Counted from the first letter of the stretch, positions 1 through 7,835 are shown. The stretch is 25,778 nt of DNA from CAZXCQ01 sp964639275 (GCA_964639275.1 CAZXCQ010000052.1:1-25778), one strand, 5' to 3'. The notes: a model not told the origin generated them from the sequence alone. Numbers and translations: made by a program.

Positions 1-14
1 GGGGAAAAGAATGC

Positions 15-50
15 AACCTTGAACCCCTGAACCTTTGAACCCGTGAACGG
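15..50. repeat. TGAAC short tandem repeat with 8 bp period
   Basis: The pentamer TGAAC occurs at 20-24, 28-32, 36-40 and 44-48, exactly 8 bp apart, with variable C/T-rich trinucleotides between copies. A similar array, read as GTTCA, occurs at 7800-7835. No coding frame or RNA fold explains it. It is probably an intergenic simple repeat; its function is unknown. Confidence 0.75.
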
Positions 51-201
51 TTACCATAATCTACGACGCAGTGCAATAAAAAGACAATCTCCCCTCCCTC
101 TTTGCATGGACCTTTAACCAATAATGTCAGAATTTTATTGAAATGTCAATATAATAAAGACTATATCACAGAATATTATGACTTTTCCACTAAAAAAATA
201 A

Positions 202-220
202 TTTTGTGCGCTGCACAAAA
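202..220. promoter_or_regulatory. Palindromic operator candidate upstream of the phasin promoter
   Basis: A perfect inverted repeat, TTTTGTGC at 202-209 and GCACAAAA at 213-220 around a 3-base spacer, ends 5 bp before the -35 box of the phasin promoter. Its core TGCGCTGCA resembles the TGC/GCA-rich sites described for the PHA-responsive repressor PhaR, which controls phasin genes in other proteobacteria. The inverted repeat is seen directly; PhaR binding is inference, and no phaR gene lies in this window. Confidence 0.6.
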
Positions 221-225
221 AACCC

Positions 226-253
226 TTGACAATCCAAAATTCTTCCCTATAAT
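226..253 (+). promoter_or_regulatory. Sigma70-type promoter for the phasin operon
   Basis: TTGACA at 226-231 and TATAAT at 248-253 are both perfect consensus hexamers with a 16 bp spacer, in an AT-rich stretch. Transcription would start near 260, leaving a leader of about 50 nt before the first phasin. This excludes the in-frame ATG at 254 as a start, because it would sit at the -10/+1 region. A strong promoter fits the high abundance of phasins. Confidence 0.85.
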
Positions 254-310
254 ATGCCTATCCTTGATCGCGGGCAAAAAACAAATCATTTTTTAGGAGG
301 TATCAATACC

Positions 311-589
311 ATGGATTCAGTAAAATTTGCAAAGCAGATGATCGATTTTCAGAAGACCACATTTGACAACAGCTTTAACGCCATGGTCATGCTCCAGGAA
401 CAGACTGAGAAGATGGTTAACACGTTTCTGGACCAGGCCACATGGCTTCCCGAGGAAGGAAGAAGGGTCATCAATGAATGGGTTGACGCTTACAAGAAGG
501 GGAGAGAGGATTTCAAGAAGACCGTTGACGAGAACTTTAAGAAGGTAGAAGGTTTCTTTGCGGCTTCGGGTAAGACCAAAAAAGGCTAG
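311..589 (+). CDS. Phasin-like PHA granule protein, copy 1
   Basis: This 92-residue protein is almost entirely amphipathic helix, with no signal peptide or membrane segment. It is probably a phasin, a surface protein of polyhydroxyalkanoate granules, because it sits beside phaC and phaE genes. The start at 311 is supported by AGGAGG at 295-300 and by the promoter that overlaps the upstream ATG at 254. It is a tandem paralogue of the next gene: both are 92 residues long and share a near-identical core from FDNSFNAMVMLQEQ to the VINEW motif. The family call rests on composition and context, since phasins are poorly conserved. Confidence 0.75.
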   Translation: MDSVKFAKQMIDFQKTTFDNSFNAMVMLQEQTEKMVNTFLDQATWLPEEGRRVINEWVDAYKKGREDFKKTVDENFKKVEGFFAASGKTKKG

Positions 590-643
590 ATCCAAACAAT
601 GAGGACGGGCCGTTTGATCCAAGATAAGAGAGGAGGATGAACA

Positions 644-922
644 ATGGATCACAATCAGATGTTGAAACAGATGATTCAATTCAACAAGAGCGCCTTTGAC
701 AACAGCTTTAATGCCATGGTCATGCTCCAGGAACAGATTGAGAAGATAGTTAACACGTTTTTGGACCAGGCCACATGGCTTCCCGAAGAGGGGAAGAAGG
801 TCATCAATGAATGGGTTGGTGCCTACAAGAAAGGACGTGATGATTTCAGAAAGGGTGTTGAGAAAAGCTTTAAGGGAGTTGAAGACTACTTTGCCACTTC
901 CCAAGAGGACAAGGGTGAGTAA
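644..922 (+). CDS. Phasin-like PHA granule protein, copy 2
   Basis: This second 92-residue helical protein lies 54 bp after copy 1, with AGGAGG at 631-636 and an ATG at 644. The central 40 residues match copy 1 almost exactly, also at the nucleotide level, while the N-terminal ten residues and the C-terminal tail (from about residue 65) differ. This indicates a recent tandem duplication with divergence at the ends. It probably coats PHA granules with copy 1 and is co-transcribed from the promoter at 226-253. Two copies may raise dosage or bind different partners; that is inference. Confidence 0.75.
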   Translation: MDHNQMLKQMIQFNKSAFDNSFNAMVMLQEQIEKIVNTFLDQATWLPEEGKKVINEWVGAYKKGRDDFRKGVEKSFKGVEDYFATSQEDKGE

Positions 923-956
923 GCCTTCCAAGACCGAGCAGTGAAGGGTGTAAGAA

Positions 957-2522
957 ATGAAAAACATCTTTGATGCCACAATGGATTTATATGGATCTCT
1001 TACCCATTGCCTGGAAAGGTTCTCTGAAATCAATATGAAGATGATCAGGGCGACCGGTGGGCAGGTCATGGCCACACAAACATACTGGAGTGGAGTCTTC
1101 AAGTATGTGAATGAGTTTATGATCCCTTATTGGATCGCCCTGAAGGCCTTTGGTAGTGTAGAGAAAGATAAATTGGTGAGCCACCCGCCTTGGGAGAGCC
1201 TCAGGGACTATATTGAACTCTTGCAGTTTAATCTTCAGGTTGCCGAAAAGGGGTTAACCAGTTCAGTGGGAATGATGAACGATTACCATCTTCGGGAAAT
1301 GACCAGGGCCTTTTCCGCATGGCTCAACACGATCTTGGACCGGGAGGGTGAAGATATAGAGATGTTCATGGCCAGACAGGCAAGACTGATACAAAAGGTG
1401 ACCTATGCCTATCCAAAGGCTATTCAGGAGATCAAACCGGAATACGGTTTTCACTTTGAAGAGAAGGGCTATGTAAAATCAGGTGAAACAGACCGATTCC
1501 TGCTCTACCAGGTTCTTCCCACGGATAAGAAAGTCAGGGTCAGGAAAAGGGGCAAACCGATCATTATCATCCCTCCCTATGTCTTGGGACCCAACATTCT
1601 GGCCTTTCTGCCCAAAGAGAATAAGAGCTACGTGCACGCCTTTGCGAATCAGGGGATTCCCACCTATGTCCGAATCATGAAGGATATCAACACCACCCCT
1701 TCGGTCCAGATTATGACCGGAGAGGACGACGCCCTGGATACCCGTTTCTTTTGCGAGTCTGTGAACGAAAGGCACGGGAGAGCGGTGACCCTGAACGGTT
1801 TTTGCCAGGGGGGATTTATCGCCGTTGCAGATCTCCTTTCGGGCGAACTGGACGGCCTGGTGGACGCACTCATTACGTGCGTGGCGCCCATGGATGGCAC
1901 CCGAAGCAAATCCCTGGTGGAATATATGGAGCACCTGCCGCCCCGATTCAGGGACCTGGGTTATGCCGTGAAGGCCTTGCCTAACGGAAATGAAGTAGTG
2001 GACGGCAAGGTGATGAGCTGGGTCTATAAACTGAAAAGCATGGAAAAGGAGGCACCGATATTCTCCTTCTATCGTGATCTGATGATGTTTGATGGGTCGG
2101 AAGATCAAGAGGTTGAGATCAGCAAGACCGCGGCGGCCCTCAACAACTGGTTGATCTATGATCGGGGTGACCTCCCGGTAGCCATCACCAAAATGAGTTT
2201 TGACTCATACACTATTCCGGTGGATAAGGACGGGACCCTCCCCATCAAGCTCTTTGGCCGAAGACTCAATTTCAAGCGCCTGGAGGAAAAAGGGATCCGG
2301 TTCCTTATCTGTTATGCGGAAAGGGATGATCTGGTGGACAAAGAATCGGCCCTCGCCCCATCGGATTACATCGATGTGGAGGTAACGGCCTTCCCAAAAG
2401 GCCACGGTTCCATCGCCACCTCATGGTCTCTTCCCTCATCCGAATGTGCCCTTCATACCCGTTTTGGTGACAACTGCCGGGGTCCTGTCCGTTATCAATT
2501 GGATCTTGAAGAAGGCATGTGA
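957..2522 (+). CDS. PhaC-like alpha/beta hydrolase with Cys nucleophile
   Basis: This 521-residue protein has a helical N-terminal segment (about 1-160) and an alpha/beta-hydrolase domain (about 195-490). The lipase-box equivalent is GFCQGG with Cys283, as in PHA synthases, where the nucleophile is Cys rather than Ser. Asp457 or Asp458 (in AERDDLV) and His483 (in KGHGS) are the likely remaining triad members. It is longer than class III PhaC and differs from the canonical phaC at 4158-5303, so it is either a second, divergent synthase or a related thioesterase/depolymerase. It lies 34 bp after phasin 2 in the same operon, with a weak AAGGGTG ribosome site. The fold is a confident call; the exact activity is not. 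Confidence 0.75.
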   Translation: MKNIFDATMDLYGSLTHCLERFSEINMKMIRATGGQVMATQTYWSGVFKYVNEFMIPYWIALKAFGSVEKDKLVSHPPWESLRDYIELLQFNLQVAEKGLTSSVGMMNDYHLREMTRAFSAWLNTILDREGEDIEMFMARQARLIQKVTYAYPKAIQEIKPEYGFHFEEKGYVKSGETDRFLLYQVLPTDKKVRVRKRGKPIIIIPPYVLGPNILAFLPKENKSYVHAFANQGIPTYVRIMKDINTTPSVQIMTGEDDALDTRFFCESVNERHGRAVTLNGFCQGGFIAVADLLSGELDGLVDALITCVAPMDGTRSKSLVEYMEHLPPRFRDLGYAVKALPNGNEVVDGKVMSWVYKLKSMEKEAPIFSFYRDLMMFDGSEDQEVEISKTAAALNNWLIYDRGDLPVAITKMSFDSYTIPVDKDGTLPIKLFGRRLNFKRLEEKGIRFLICYAERDDLVDKESALAPSDYIDVEVTAFPKGHGSIATSWSLPSSECALHTRFGDNCRGPVRYQLDLEEGM

Positions 2523-2534
2523 GGAGGTCTTGTC

Positions 2535-3026
2535 ATGGACAGACACTTCCTGGAATTCTGGGGGAATTATCTGATCAATGTTGCCAAGGGACAGAGAAAA
2601 CTGGAGGAGATGACCGAATGGATCACTCAGGGGTTCAAGGGTTTTGAGGACCTGACAGCCATGTTCAGGAGGTTTTATGGGCTTGATCGCATTCTCGAAG
2701 GCAGTCCCGATTACCCGAAGCGCTGCAAAAGGGCAGAGAAGGATTTTTTGCATTCCTTACAGGATTACCTGAAGCTCTTTGGAGTCGTTTCACTGCAAGA
2801 GCACCTGGCTTTGGTCAAGAAATACGAGGAACTCAAGGAGAAGGTTGCAACACAGGAAGAGACCGTAAACAATCTCAGGATGCTATTGGAGGAGAAAGGG
2901 GTCGGTCAGGCAGAGGTATTCAAAGGTTTTCAGGACCTTGTTGAGAAACAGGGCCAAGAGTTCCAGGATCTGATAAAGGGATTCAGCAGACTCTTCAAAG
3001 AGGGTCCCTCTACCGAAGAAAAATGA
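2535..3026 (+). CDS. Coiled-coil PHA-associated protein, possibly PhaE-like
   Basis: This 163-residue protein is soluble, strongly helical and charged. Coiled-coil-forming heptads are plausible from about residue 85 to 125, and a repeated FQDLV/FQDLI pattern sits near the C-terminus. It follows the PhaC-like gene by 12 bp, with GAGGAGG at 2521-2527 overlapping the previous stop, so it is translationally linked. By position and shape it may be an accessory subunit of the PhaC-like enzyme, in the way PhaE partners PhaC, or another granule protein. I do not recognise a named family. It is the last gene of the phasin operon and converges on the GAF gene 17 bp away. Confidence 0.6.
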   Translation: MDRHFLEFWGNYLINVAKGQRKLEEMTEWITQGFKGFEDLTAMFRRFYGLDRILEGSPDYPKRCKRAEKDFLHSLQDYLKLFGVVSLQEHLALVKKYEELKEKVATQEETVNNLRMLLEEKGVGQAEVFKGFQDLVEKQGQEFQDLIKGFSRLFKEGPSTEEK

Positions 3027-3043
3027 TAGTGCTCATTTCTTTG

Positions 3044-4087
3044 CTAAAACCATGACCTGTGGCTCCATATATCATCCTGGAGATCCTTCATATCCTTTTG
3101 AACCATCAGGTAAAGAGAGGCGTTTTGGATGGCCAGGCCCCCCTGAAGCGCCAGGGCAGAGACAAGCATAATCTCGTCATCGGTGAACTCCCTCGGGACC
3201 CCGCTGTAAAGCCTCAAGACGCCTATGACCTCCTCTTTTGATTTTATGGGAACAGAGAGGATGGCGGCTATACCCTCCTCCTCTTTTTCTTTTCTGTATT
3301 GAACGCCTTTGTCAGTCGAAATATCCTTGACCACCACAGGTTTGCCCTTCAGGGCGTCGGAAATGCTCTTTTCACCGGATATGGGGCCCTTGTTGAGGTA
3401 TTTTTGGCTCAGACCATAGCTTGCCACCAGTTCCAGATTTTCCCTTTCTTCGTCGAGCAAGCGAACAGAAGAGGCTTTTACTCCGAGGGCCCCGGCAACA
3501 TCGGCAGATAATATGTTCATTATCTTTTTTATGTCCAGAGTGGAATTGATGTTTGCAGCCAGGTCGTGAAAGAGCTTGGTGTTTCTTATTACTTTTTCAA
3601 ACAACCGGGCGTTTTCAATGGCCATGCCTCCCTGTTCCGCAAGGGCAACCATAAATTCTATCTCGTCTTTTGAAAAATCCTTGGGTTTAGATGTATAAAG
3701 GGTGAGGACCCCTATGACCTTCCTTTTTACCGTCACGGGTACAATGAGCATAGAGGCGATGCCCTCTGCCTTCTTGGCTTCGTGCTGTTCCAAACGAGGA
3801 TCTGTGGAGGCATCCCGGGCGTGAAGATAGCCTTCTTTCATGACGACGGACACTATCTTTCCCAAAGTGAGGGCTGTCTTAAAATATTTTTTAGAAAGTC
3901 CTTTCTGGGCCATAGGTATGAACTCATCCCTTTCCTCATCGACCAGCCAAAGACAGGCGGCCCTCCCTTTCATGGTGTCAATAGCGCTTTGGACAATCAG
4001 TTCAAGGAGTTCATCTTTATCAAGGGTCGTTCCAAAGGCCCTGCTCACCTTGCAGAAGGTCTTGAAATAGTCATTTTTTTGGGTCAT
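3044..4087 (-). CDS. Tandem GAF-domain sensor protein
   Basis: This 347-residue cytoplasmic protein has two GAF domains, roughly residues 20-165 and 185-325, each ending in the typical pattern of a VIGVL strand, an F(S/T)xDEI(E/M) turn and an (E/L)QGG(M/L)AI helix. No histidine kinase, GGDEF, HD or output helix follows, so it probably acts as a ligand- or redox-responsive partner of another protein. AAGGAG at 4095-4100 supports the start. It lies 70 bp downstream of phaC on the same strand and may be transcribed with phaE and phaC, suggesting a sensory role linked to storage metabolism (inference). The ligand cannot be told from sequence. Confidence 0.8.
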   Translation of the reverse strand: MTQKNDYFKTFCKVSRAFGTTLDKDELLELIVQSAIDTMKGRAACLWLVDEERDEFIPMAQKGLSKKYFKTALTLGKIVSVVMKEGYLHARDASTDPRLEQHEAKKAEGIASMLIVPVTVKRKVIGVLTLYTSKPKDFSKDEIEFMVALAEQGGMAIENARLFEKVIRNTKLFHDLAANINSTLDIKKIMNILSADVAGALGVKASSVRLLDEERENLELVASYGLSQKYLNKGPISGEKSISDALKGKPVVVKDISTDKGVQYRKEKEEEGIAAILSVPIKSKEEVIGVLRLYSGVPREFTDDEIMLVSALALQGGLAIQNASLYLMVQKDMKDLQDDIWSHRSWF

Positions 4088-4157
4088 GTTTTTTCTCCTT
4101 ACGGACGCTTATTTCATATCAAAACTTCCATAGTTAATCATATCGCCAAAAAAGCAT

Positions 4158-5303
4158 TCACCTTAACGATTTGTCCGTGAAGGACAGGGCGGCGTGGCTA
4201 GCGAGAAGAGGCCTTTCTCTTGGCTCCTCGTCCCGATCTTTCAACCACTTGGCGATCCTGGGCGCAAACTCCTTTTGACACTTGGAGCTCACATAGATGC
4301 CAATATGGCCGGTATCCAGACAGATATCTTCGGTATCCTTGCTCCCCACCCTGCTGGTTAAGAGTTCACAGGCACCCGGGGGAACCAGATGGTCGAACCT
4401 GCCGTAGAAATTTATGAGGGGCATGGTGATCTTTTTGAGATCGACCCTTTGTCCTCCCACCTCCATCTTGCTCTGGATAAGCAGGTTCTTGTGGTAACAA
4501 TCCTTAACAAACTGCCGAAAGGTTTCTCCCGGCACATCGGGGCTGTCAAAGATCCATTTTTCCATCCGGATGAAGTTCTCCACAAAGGCCTTGTTATCCA
4601 TGTTTTCCAAAAAGCCCACATACTTGTCAATCATCAGGCGGGCAGGGTTAAGAAGTAGAAAACCGAAATTCATCAGATCTCCGGGCATATTCCCAAAGGT
4701 ATCCACCATCCGATCCACATCGATCTCCTTCATCCAGATGTGCAGGAGGCCTTGATCCGTATCAAAATTGGTTGGGGCCACCGTGGTAACAAGATTCTTG
4801 ACCTTCTCAGGGTGAAGGGCCGAATAGATGACACAAAAGGTCCCGCCCATACAGATTCCCATCAGATTGATCATGGGGAGATCATGGGTTTGCCGAATAA
4901 AGTCCACAATGTTGTTCATATAACCGTTTACATGATCGTCGATAGTCAGATATCGATCCTTGCGTTTGGGGTAGCCCCAATCGATCATGTAAAGATCAAT
5001 CCCATCTCTTAAAAAGGATTGCACCACGCTCCTTCCTGGCTGAAGGTCGAGCATGGTCTCCCTGTTGATTAGGGCGTAAACAACCAAAAAGGGGGTTTTT
5101 GCTTGAATCTCAGTGATCGGCTTATAATGCTTCAGTTTTACCCGGTCTTCCTGGTAGACGATTTCGTAAGGTGTGCTGGCAATCGCGGTATCCAGCGGAC
5201 CGAGCAAGATATCAGACGCCTTTTGGGCACGGGCATGAGCTCTGTCGGCATCCTCGGCCAGCTTTGCTAAAATGAGGTCTACAGGGATCTTGGGCTTAGC
5301 CAT
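4158..5303 (-). CDS. phaC: Class III polyhydroxyalkanoate synthase subunit PhaC
   Basis: This 381-residue enzyme polymerises hydroxyacyl-CoA into PHA at the granule surface, together with PhaE. The modified lipase box GICMGG carries Cys151, Asp304 lies in YGRFDHLVPP and His333 in TGHIG. This spacing matches the Cys149/Asp302/His331 triad of the Allochromatium vinosum class III enzyme. Length is close to the family norm of about 355, with an additional Arg- and Glu-rich tail after residue 355. The start is backed by GGAGG at 5311-5315. It is downstream of phaE on the same strand but separated from it by the palindromic element at 5320-5525, which ends only a few bases from the ribosome site. 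Confidence 0.93.
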   Translation of the reverse strand: MAKPKIPVDLILAKLAEDADRAHARAQKASDILLGPLDTAIASTPYEIVYQEDRVKLKHYKPITEIQAKTPFLVVYALINRETMLDLQPGRSVVQSFLRDGIDLYMIDWGYPKRKDRYLTIDDHVNGYMNNIVDFIRQTHDLPMINLMGICMGGTFCVIYSALHPEKVKNLVTTVAPTNFDTDQGLLHIWMKEIDVDRMVDTFGNMPGDLMNFGFLLLNPARLMIDKYVGFLENMDNKAFVENFIRMEKWIFDSPDVPGETFRQFVKDCYHKNLLIQSKMEVGGQRVDLKKITMPLINFYGRFDHLVPPGACELLTSRVGSKDTEDICLDTGHIGIYVSSKCQKEFAPRIAKWLKDRDEEPRERPLLASHAALSFTDKSLR

Positions 5304-5319
5304 GTAACCACCTCCTCCC

Positions 5320-5525
5320 GCTGGCTAAGGGCTCGCTCCAAAATGACTTCACCCTTTGCCATCTCAGCTTCAGGTCATCTTCGGTCGCCGCTCAATCGTG
5401 AGGTCTTAGAAATAGTTCACTATTCCTATGGCTTCACTCAATCGCGGCAACCCAATCTGACCCCAATCTGACCCCAATCTGAGCGTCAATTCTGCAAAGT
5501 TATTTTTGAGCGAGCCCTAACCAGC
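5320..5525. repeat. Long imperfect palindrome between phaE and phaC, MITE-like
   Basis: Terminal arms at 5320-5344 and 5502-5525 are inverted copies matching at 22 positions with one indel. Pairing continues inward: CTCAG at 5363-5367 pairs with CTGAG at 5478-5482, GGTCA with TGACC, and GCCGC with GCGGC. The centre is TAGAAATAGT/ACTATTCCTA at 5407-5428. The right arm carries three copies of CCCAATCTGA from about 5451. On the phaE-phaC transcript this would fold into one long hairpin. The terminal inverted repeats and lack of coding capacity suggest a non-autonomous mobile element or structured mRNA spacer. No clear target duplication was seen. Confidence 0.7.
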
Positions 5526-5532
5526 TGAGCAG

Positions 5533-6429
5533 TCAAGTGATTGAGCGGTCTTTTTCAAGTTGTCTGACCCTCTTCTTTAACTCATAAAGCTCCTTGTATA
5601 GATCATCCATCTCCTTGTTGGTGGCTACTGGAAGAGATTGCATAATGTCCTGGAGTATCTCCTGTCTGGCCACTGCGAACTCCTCCATTGCATCAAGGGT
5701 CTTGCCAAGGACCTGAGTGTATTCAGGCGATTTGAACAGGGTCATGTAGTGGCCTTCAAGGATCTTTAGCGACATCCGATAGTAGTCTTGTGAGGTCTCG
5801 GGAAGCTTTCCTTCCTCGGTTAATGCCTCGAGCTTTTCCTGCATCACCTTGAAAGATTTCTCCATGGGGAGATATAGGAGATACAAGAATTCGGCCATGG
5901 CCCCCTGAAACAGGTTGAATTTGTCAGCGAAACGTCCGATTCTTTCTTGATAGAATCGGGTCAATCCCAACTGGGGAATGTTCAGAAACCGCCTTAATTC
6001 CTCTTCATATATTTCGGTCCACGCCCTGAACGTGGTTTGATCCAGGTCTTCGAATTTATAGGCCTCGGTCTTGTGGCCAATCCTTCCGGCCCTTTCCAGC
6101 CATTGCTGCTGCATCTGAAAATATCCGTTCCACGCCGTTTGCGTCATCTTCGATAGAATTTCGGGAAGCGCGTTAATGCCTTGAAAAAGAGGACCCATGG
6201 CGCCGGGTTCACTCATGATCGCAGAGAGCGTCTGCCACATTTTCAAGGTCGACTCCATCGATTCCTGCACACGACCCTTGTCCACCGTTTTTGATGAAGT
6301 TGGTGTCTCCGAAGGACCGGTCGCACCAGGCGACATCCTTGACATCGAACCCCAGAACCCGGTTGCCCACTTCATCCAGGCCTCAAACAGGGACACCGAG
6401 GTACTCTTCACCTCCTGATTTTGATCCAT
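5533..6429 (-). CDS. phaE: Class III PHA synthase subunit PhaE
   Basis: This 298-residue, largely helical protein matches PhaE, the non-catalytic partner required by class III PhaC. Visible hallmarks are the Trp-rich N-terminus (FEAWMKWATGFW), the central repeated helices with FNLFQGAMAEFLYLLYLP, and the C-terminal heptad coil DDLYKELYELKKRVRQLEKD that closes PhaE proteins. A Gly/Ser/Thr-rich linker lies at about 30-50. There is no catalytic motif. GAGGTG at 6434-6439 supports the start. It is the first gene of the minus-strand phaE-phaC-GAF cluster and diverges from the hydrolase at 6706. Confidence 0.88.
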   Translation of the reverse strand: MDQNQEVKSTSVSLFEAWMKWATGFWGSMSRMSPGATGPSETPTSSKTVDKGRVQESMESTLKMWQTLSAIMSEPGAMGPLFQGINALPEILSKMTQTAWNGYFQMQQQWLERAGRIGHKTEAYKFEDLDQTTFRAWTEIYEEELRRFLNIPQLGLTRFYQERIGRFADKFNLFQGAMAEFLYLLYLPMEKSFKVMQEKLEALTEEGKLPETSQDYYRMSLKILEGHYMTLFKSPEYTQVLGKTLDAMEEFAVARQEILQDIMQSLPVATNKEMDDLYKELYELKKRVRQLEKDRSIT

Positions 6430-6705
6430 AAATCACCTCACCGGGTTTATCAAGCGATGGGGAAAACACATTTTCGGCTGACTCCCTATAGTATATAGTA
6501 TAGAGGAGAGAAGAAACAAGATAATAGATAAAGATTGCAGGAGGGGGATTCGATTGGATTCTCAGAGCGATAGACAAACGGGTTTCCGTTGAGGTATCCT
6601 CTCTCGATAAAAAACAGGTCTTCCATTATCTCGATGGGGCCATTTAATCCTCCCTGTGCGATTTAAGATCAGCCAAATCCAAGCATTAAGACAGGGTGTT
6701 TGTCA
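6430..6705. promoter_or_regulatory. Divergent intergenic region between phaE and the hydrolase
   Basis: This 276 bp region should hold promoters in both directions. An AT-rich stretch with two TATAGTA direct repeats lies at 6488-6503. On the minus strand TTGTTT followed after 18 bp by TATACT is a possible phaE promoter, but the match is modest. No copy of the palindrome at 202-220 was seen here. Confidence 0.3.
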
Positions 6706-7797
6706 ATGGGGAGAAAGAACCTTTTGAGTCCGGTCCGCCGTTCCTGGCGAATGATCCTCTTTGGGCTGGGGGTCCTGGGTGGCCGCCAGGGCAGGCTTTC
6801 CCGGCTATTTCTGCCCAGGGCGGTCCTGCTCACTGATACATACAGGTATGATGGTTCGGAGTACGCCCTTCGTGTCTATTATCCCGAGGGGACCCAAAGG
6901 CCGCTTCCTGCCCTGATCCTCTATCATGGGACCACGCCAAAAGGTGAGGGACACGAGGCCATGAACCGGCTGGCTGCCAATCTGGCTGCCATGGGGGCAA
7001 GGGTATACATCCCTGAGCTGCCGATCCTTAAAAAGGCGCTGGTGCGGGAAGAGACCCTGTTGAGGATGAACCGCCTCTATACCTTTATCGCAGCGAAAGA
7101 GGAAGTGCAGGCGGACCACCTCATTGTGGCGGGTTTTAGCTTTGCCGGTGGTCTTCTCCTAAAGGTCTGTACTGATCCCGAGATCAATCCGGCGGCCATC
7201 ATCTGTTATGGAAGCTACTATGATCTGGAATTGGCCCTCACATATTTTCTGACCGGACACGCCCGGTTTGGTGAAATATCGCTCGATATCAGCCCGCACG
7301 AGTATGCCCGTGCCGTGTTTTTCTGGAACTATCTGGACCAGATGGATCTGGCACTTGACACGGAGAGGCTGAGGGAATGCATGTATCTCTTTATCTGCGA
7401 CAGGCAGAACGAGGCCCGGGCCCTTGCCGAGTCGATGGGTGAGAAGGAGTGCGCCTTTGCCAGTATGGCCTTTGAGCCGGATGACAAAGCGGGAATGGAT
7501 GTAGCCGCGCAGATACTTCCAAGGGTTCGGGAGCAGCTCAAGTCCATGTCTCCCAAATATTTTGCTGATCAGCTTTCGATCCCGGTTTTTCTAGTCCATG
7601 GTATCCAGGATATCATGATCCCTTATACCGAAACCCTGGCCCTGGCGGCCGCCCTTGAAGGGATGGGGAAGGAGCATTATGTTTACATCAGCAGGATCTA
7701 CAGCCATTCGGATGCCGACGGGCAGACAATGGGGGGATATGTAAAAGAGGTGAAGACCCTCATTCGTTTTTTGAATCAGCTCTCTCGGTATCTGTGA
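6706..7797 (+). CDS. Alpha/beta hydrolase (serine esterase/depolymerase-like)
   Basis: This 363-residue alpha/beta-hydrolase has an oxyanion-hole motif YHGTTPKG (about 73-80), nucleophile elbow GFSFAGG with Ser145, acid Asp302 in VHGIQDIMIP and His334 in YSHSDADG. A basic, hydrophobic N-terminus (1-40) could tether it to a membrane or granule. The ATG at 6706 is preferred over the TTG at 6700 because AGGGTG at 6693-6698 is correctly spaced only for the ATG. It is divergent from phaE, so hydrolysis of PHA or oligomers is an attractive inference, but the sequence alone shows only a serine hydrolase. No signal peptide cleavage site is obvious. Confidence 0.75.
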   Translation: MGRKNLLSPVRRSWRMILFGLGVLGGRQGRLSRLFLPRAVLLTDTYRYDGSEYALRVYYPEGTQRPLPALILYHGTTPKGEGHEAMNRLAANLAAMGARVYIPELPILKKALVREETLLRMNRLYTFIAAKEEVQADHLIVAGFSFAGGLLLKVCTDPEINPAAIICYGSYYDLELALTYFLTGHARFGEISLDISPHEYARAVFFWNYLDQMDLALDTERLRECMYLFICDRQNEARALAESMGEKECAFASMAFEPDDKAGMDVAAQILPRVREQLKSMSPKYFADQLSIPVFLVHGIQDIMIPYTETLALAAALEGMGKEHYVYISRIYSHSDADGQTMGGYVKEVKTLIRFLNQLSRYL

Positions 7798-7799
7798 GG

Positions 7800-7835
7800 G
7801 TTCGGGGTTCAGAGGTTCAGGGTGCACAGGGTTCA
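7800..7835. repeat. GTTCA short tandem repeat, inverted relative to 15-50
   Basis: GTTCG at 7800, GTTCA at 7807 and 7815, a decayed GTGCA near 7822 and GTTCA at 7831 recur at 7-9 bp spacing directly after the hydrolase stop codon. This is the reverse complement of the TGAAC array at 15-50. Together the two arrays bracket the PHA locus. Confidence 0.65.

Noticed and set aside
254..310. Upstream in-frame ATG for the first phasin
   Set aside because: It directly follows the TATAAT box, upstream of the probable transcription start, and has no ribosome site. The extra residues are not shared with copy 2.
317..1102. Long minus-strand open frame of 261 codons across both phasins
   Set aside because: It is antisense to two well-supported genes with ribosome sites and a promoter. 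Its internal repeat merely mirrors the phasin duplication.
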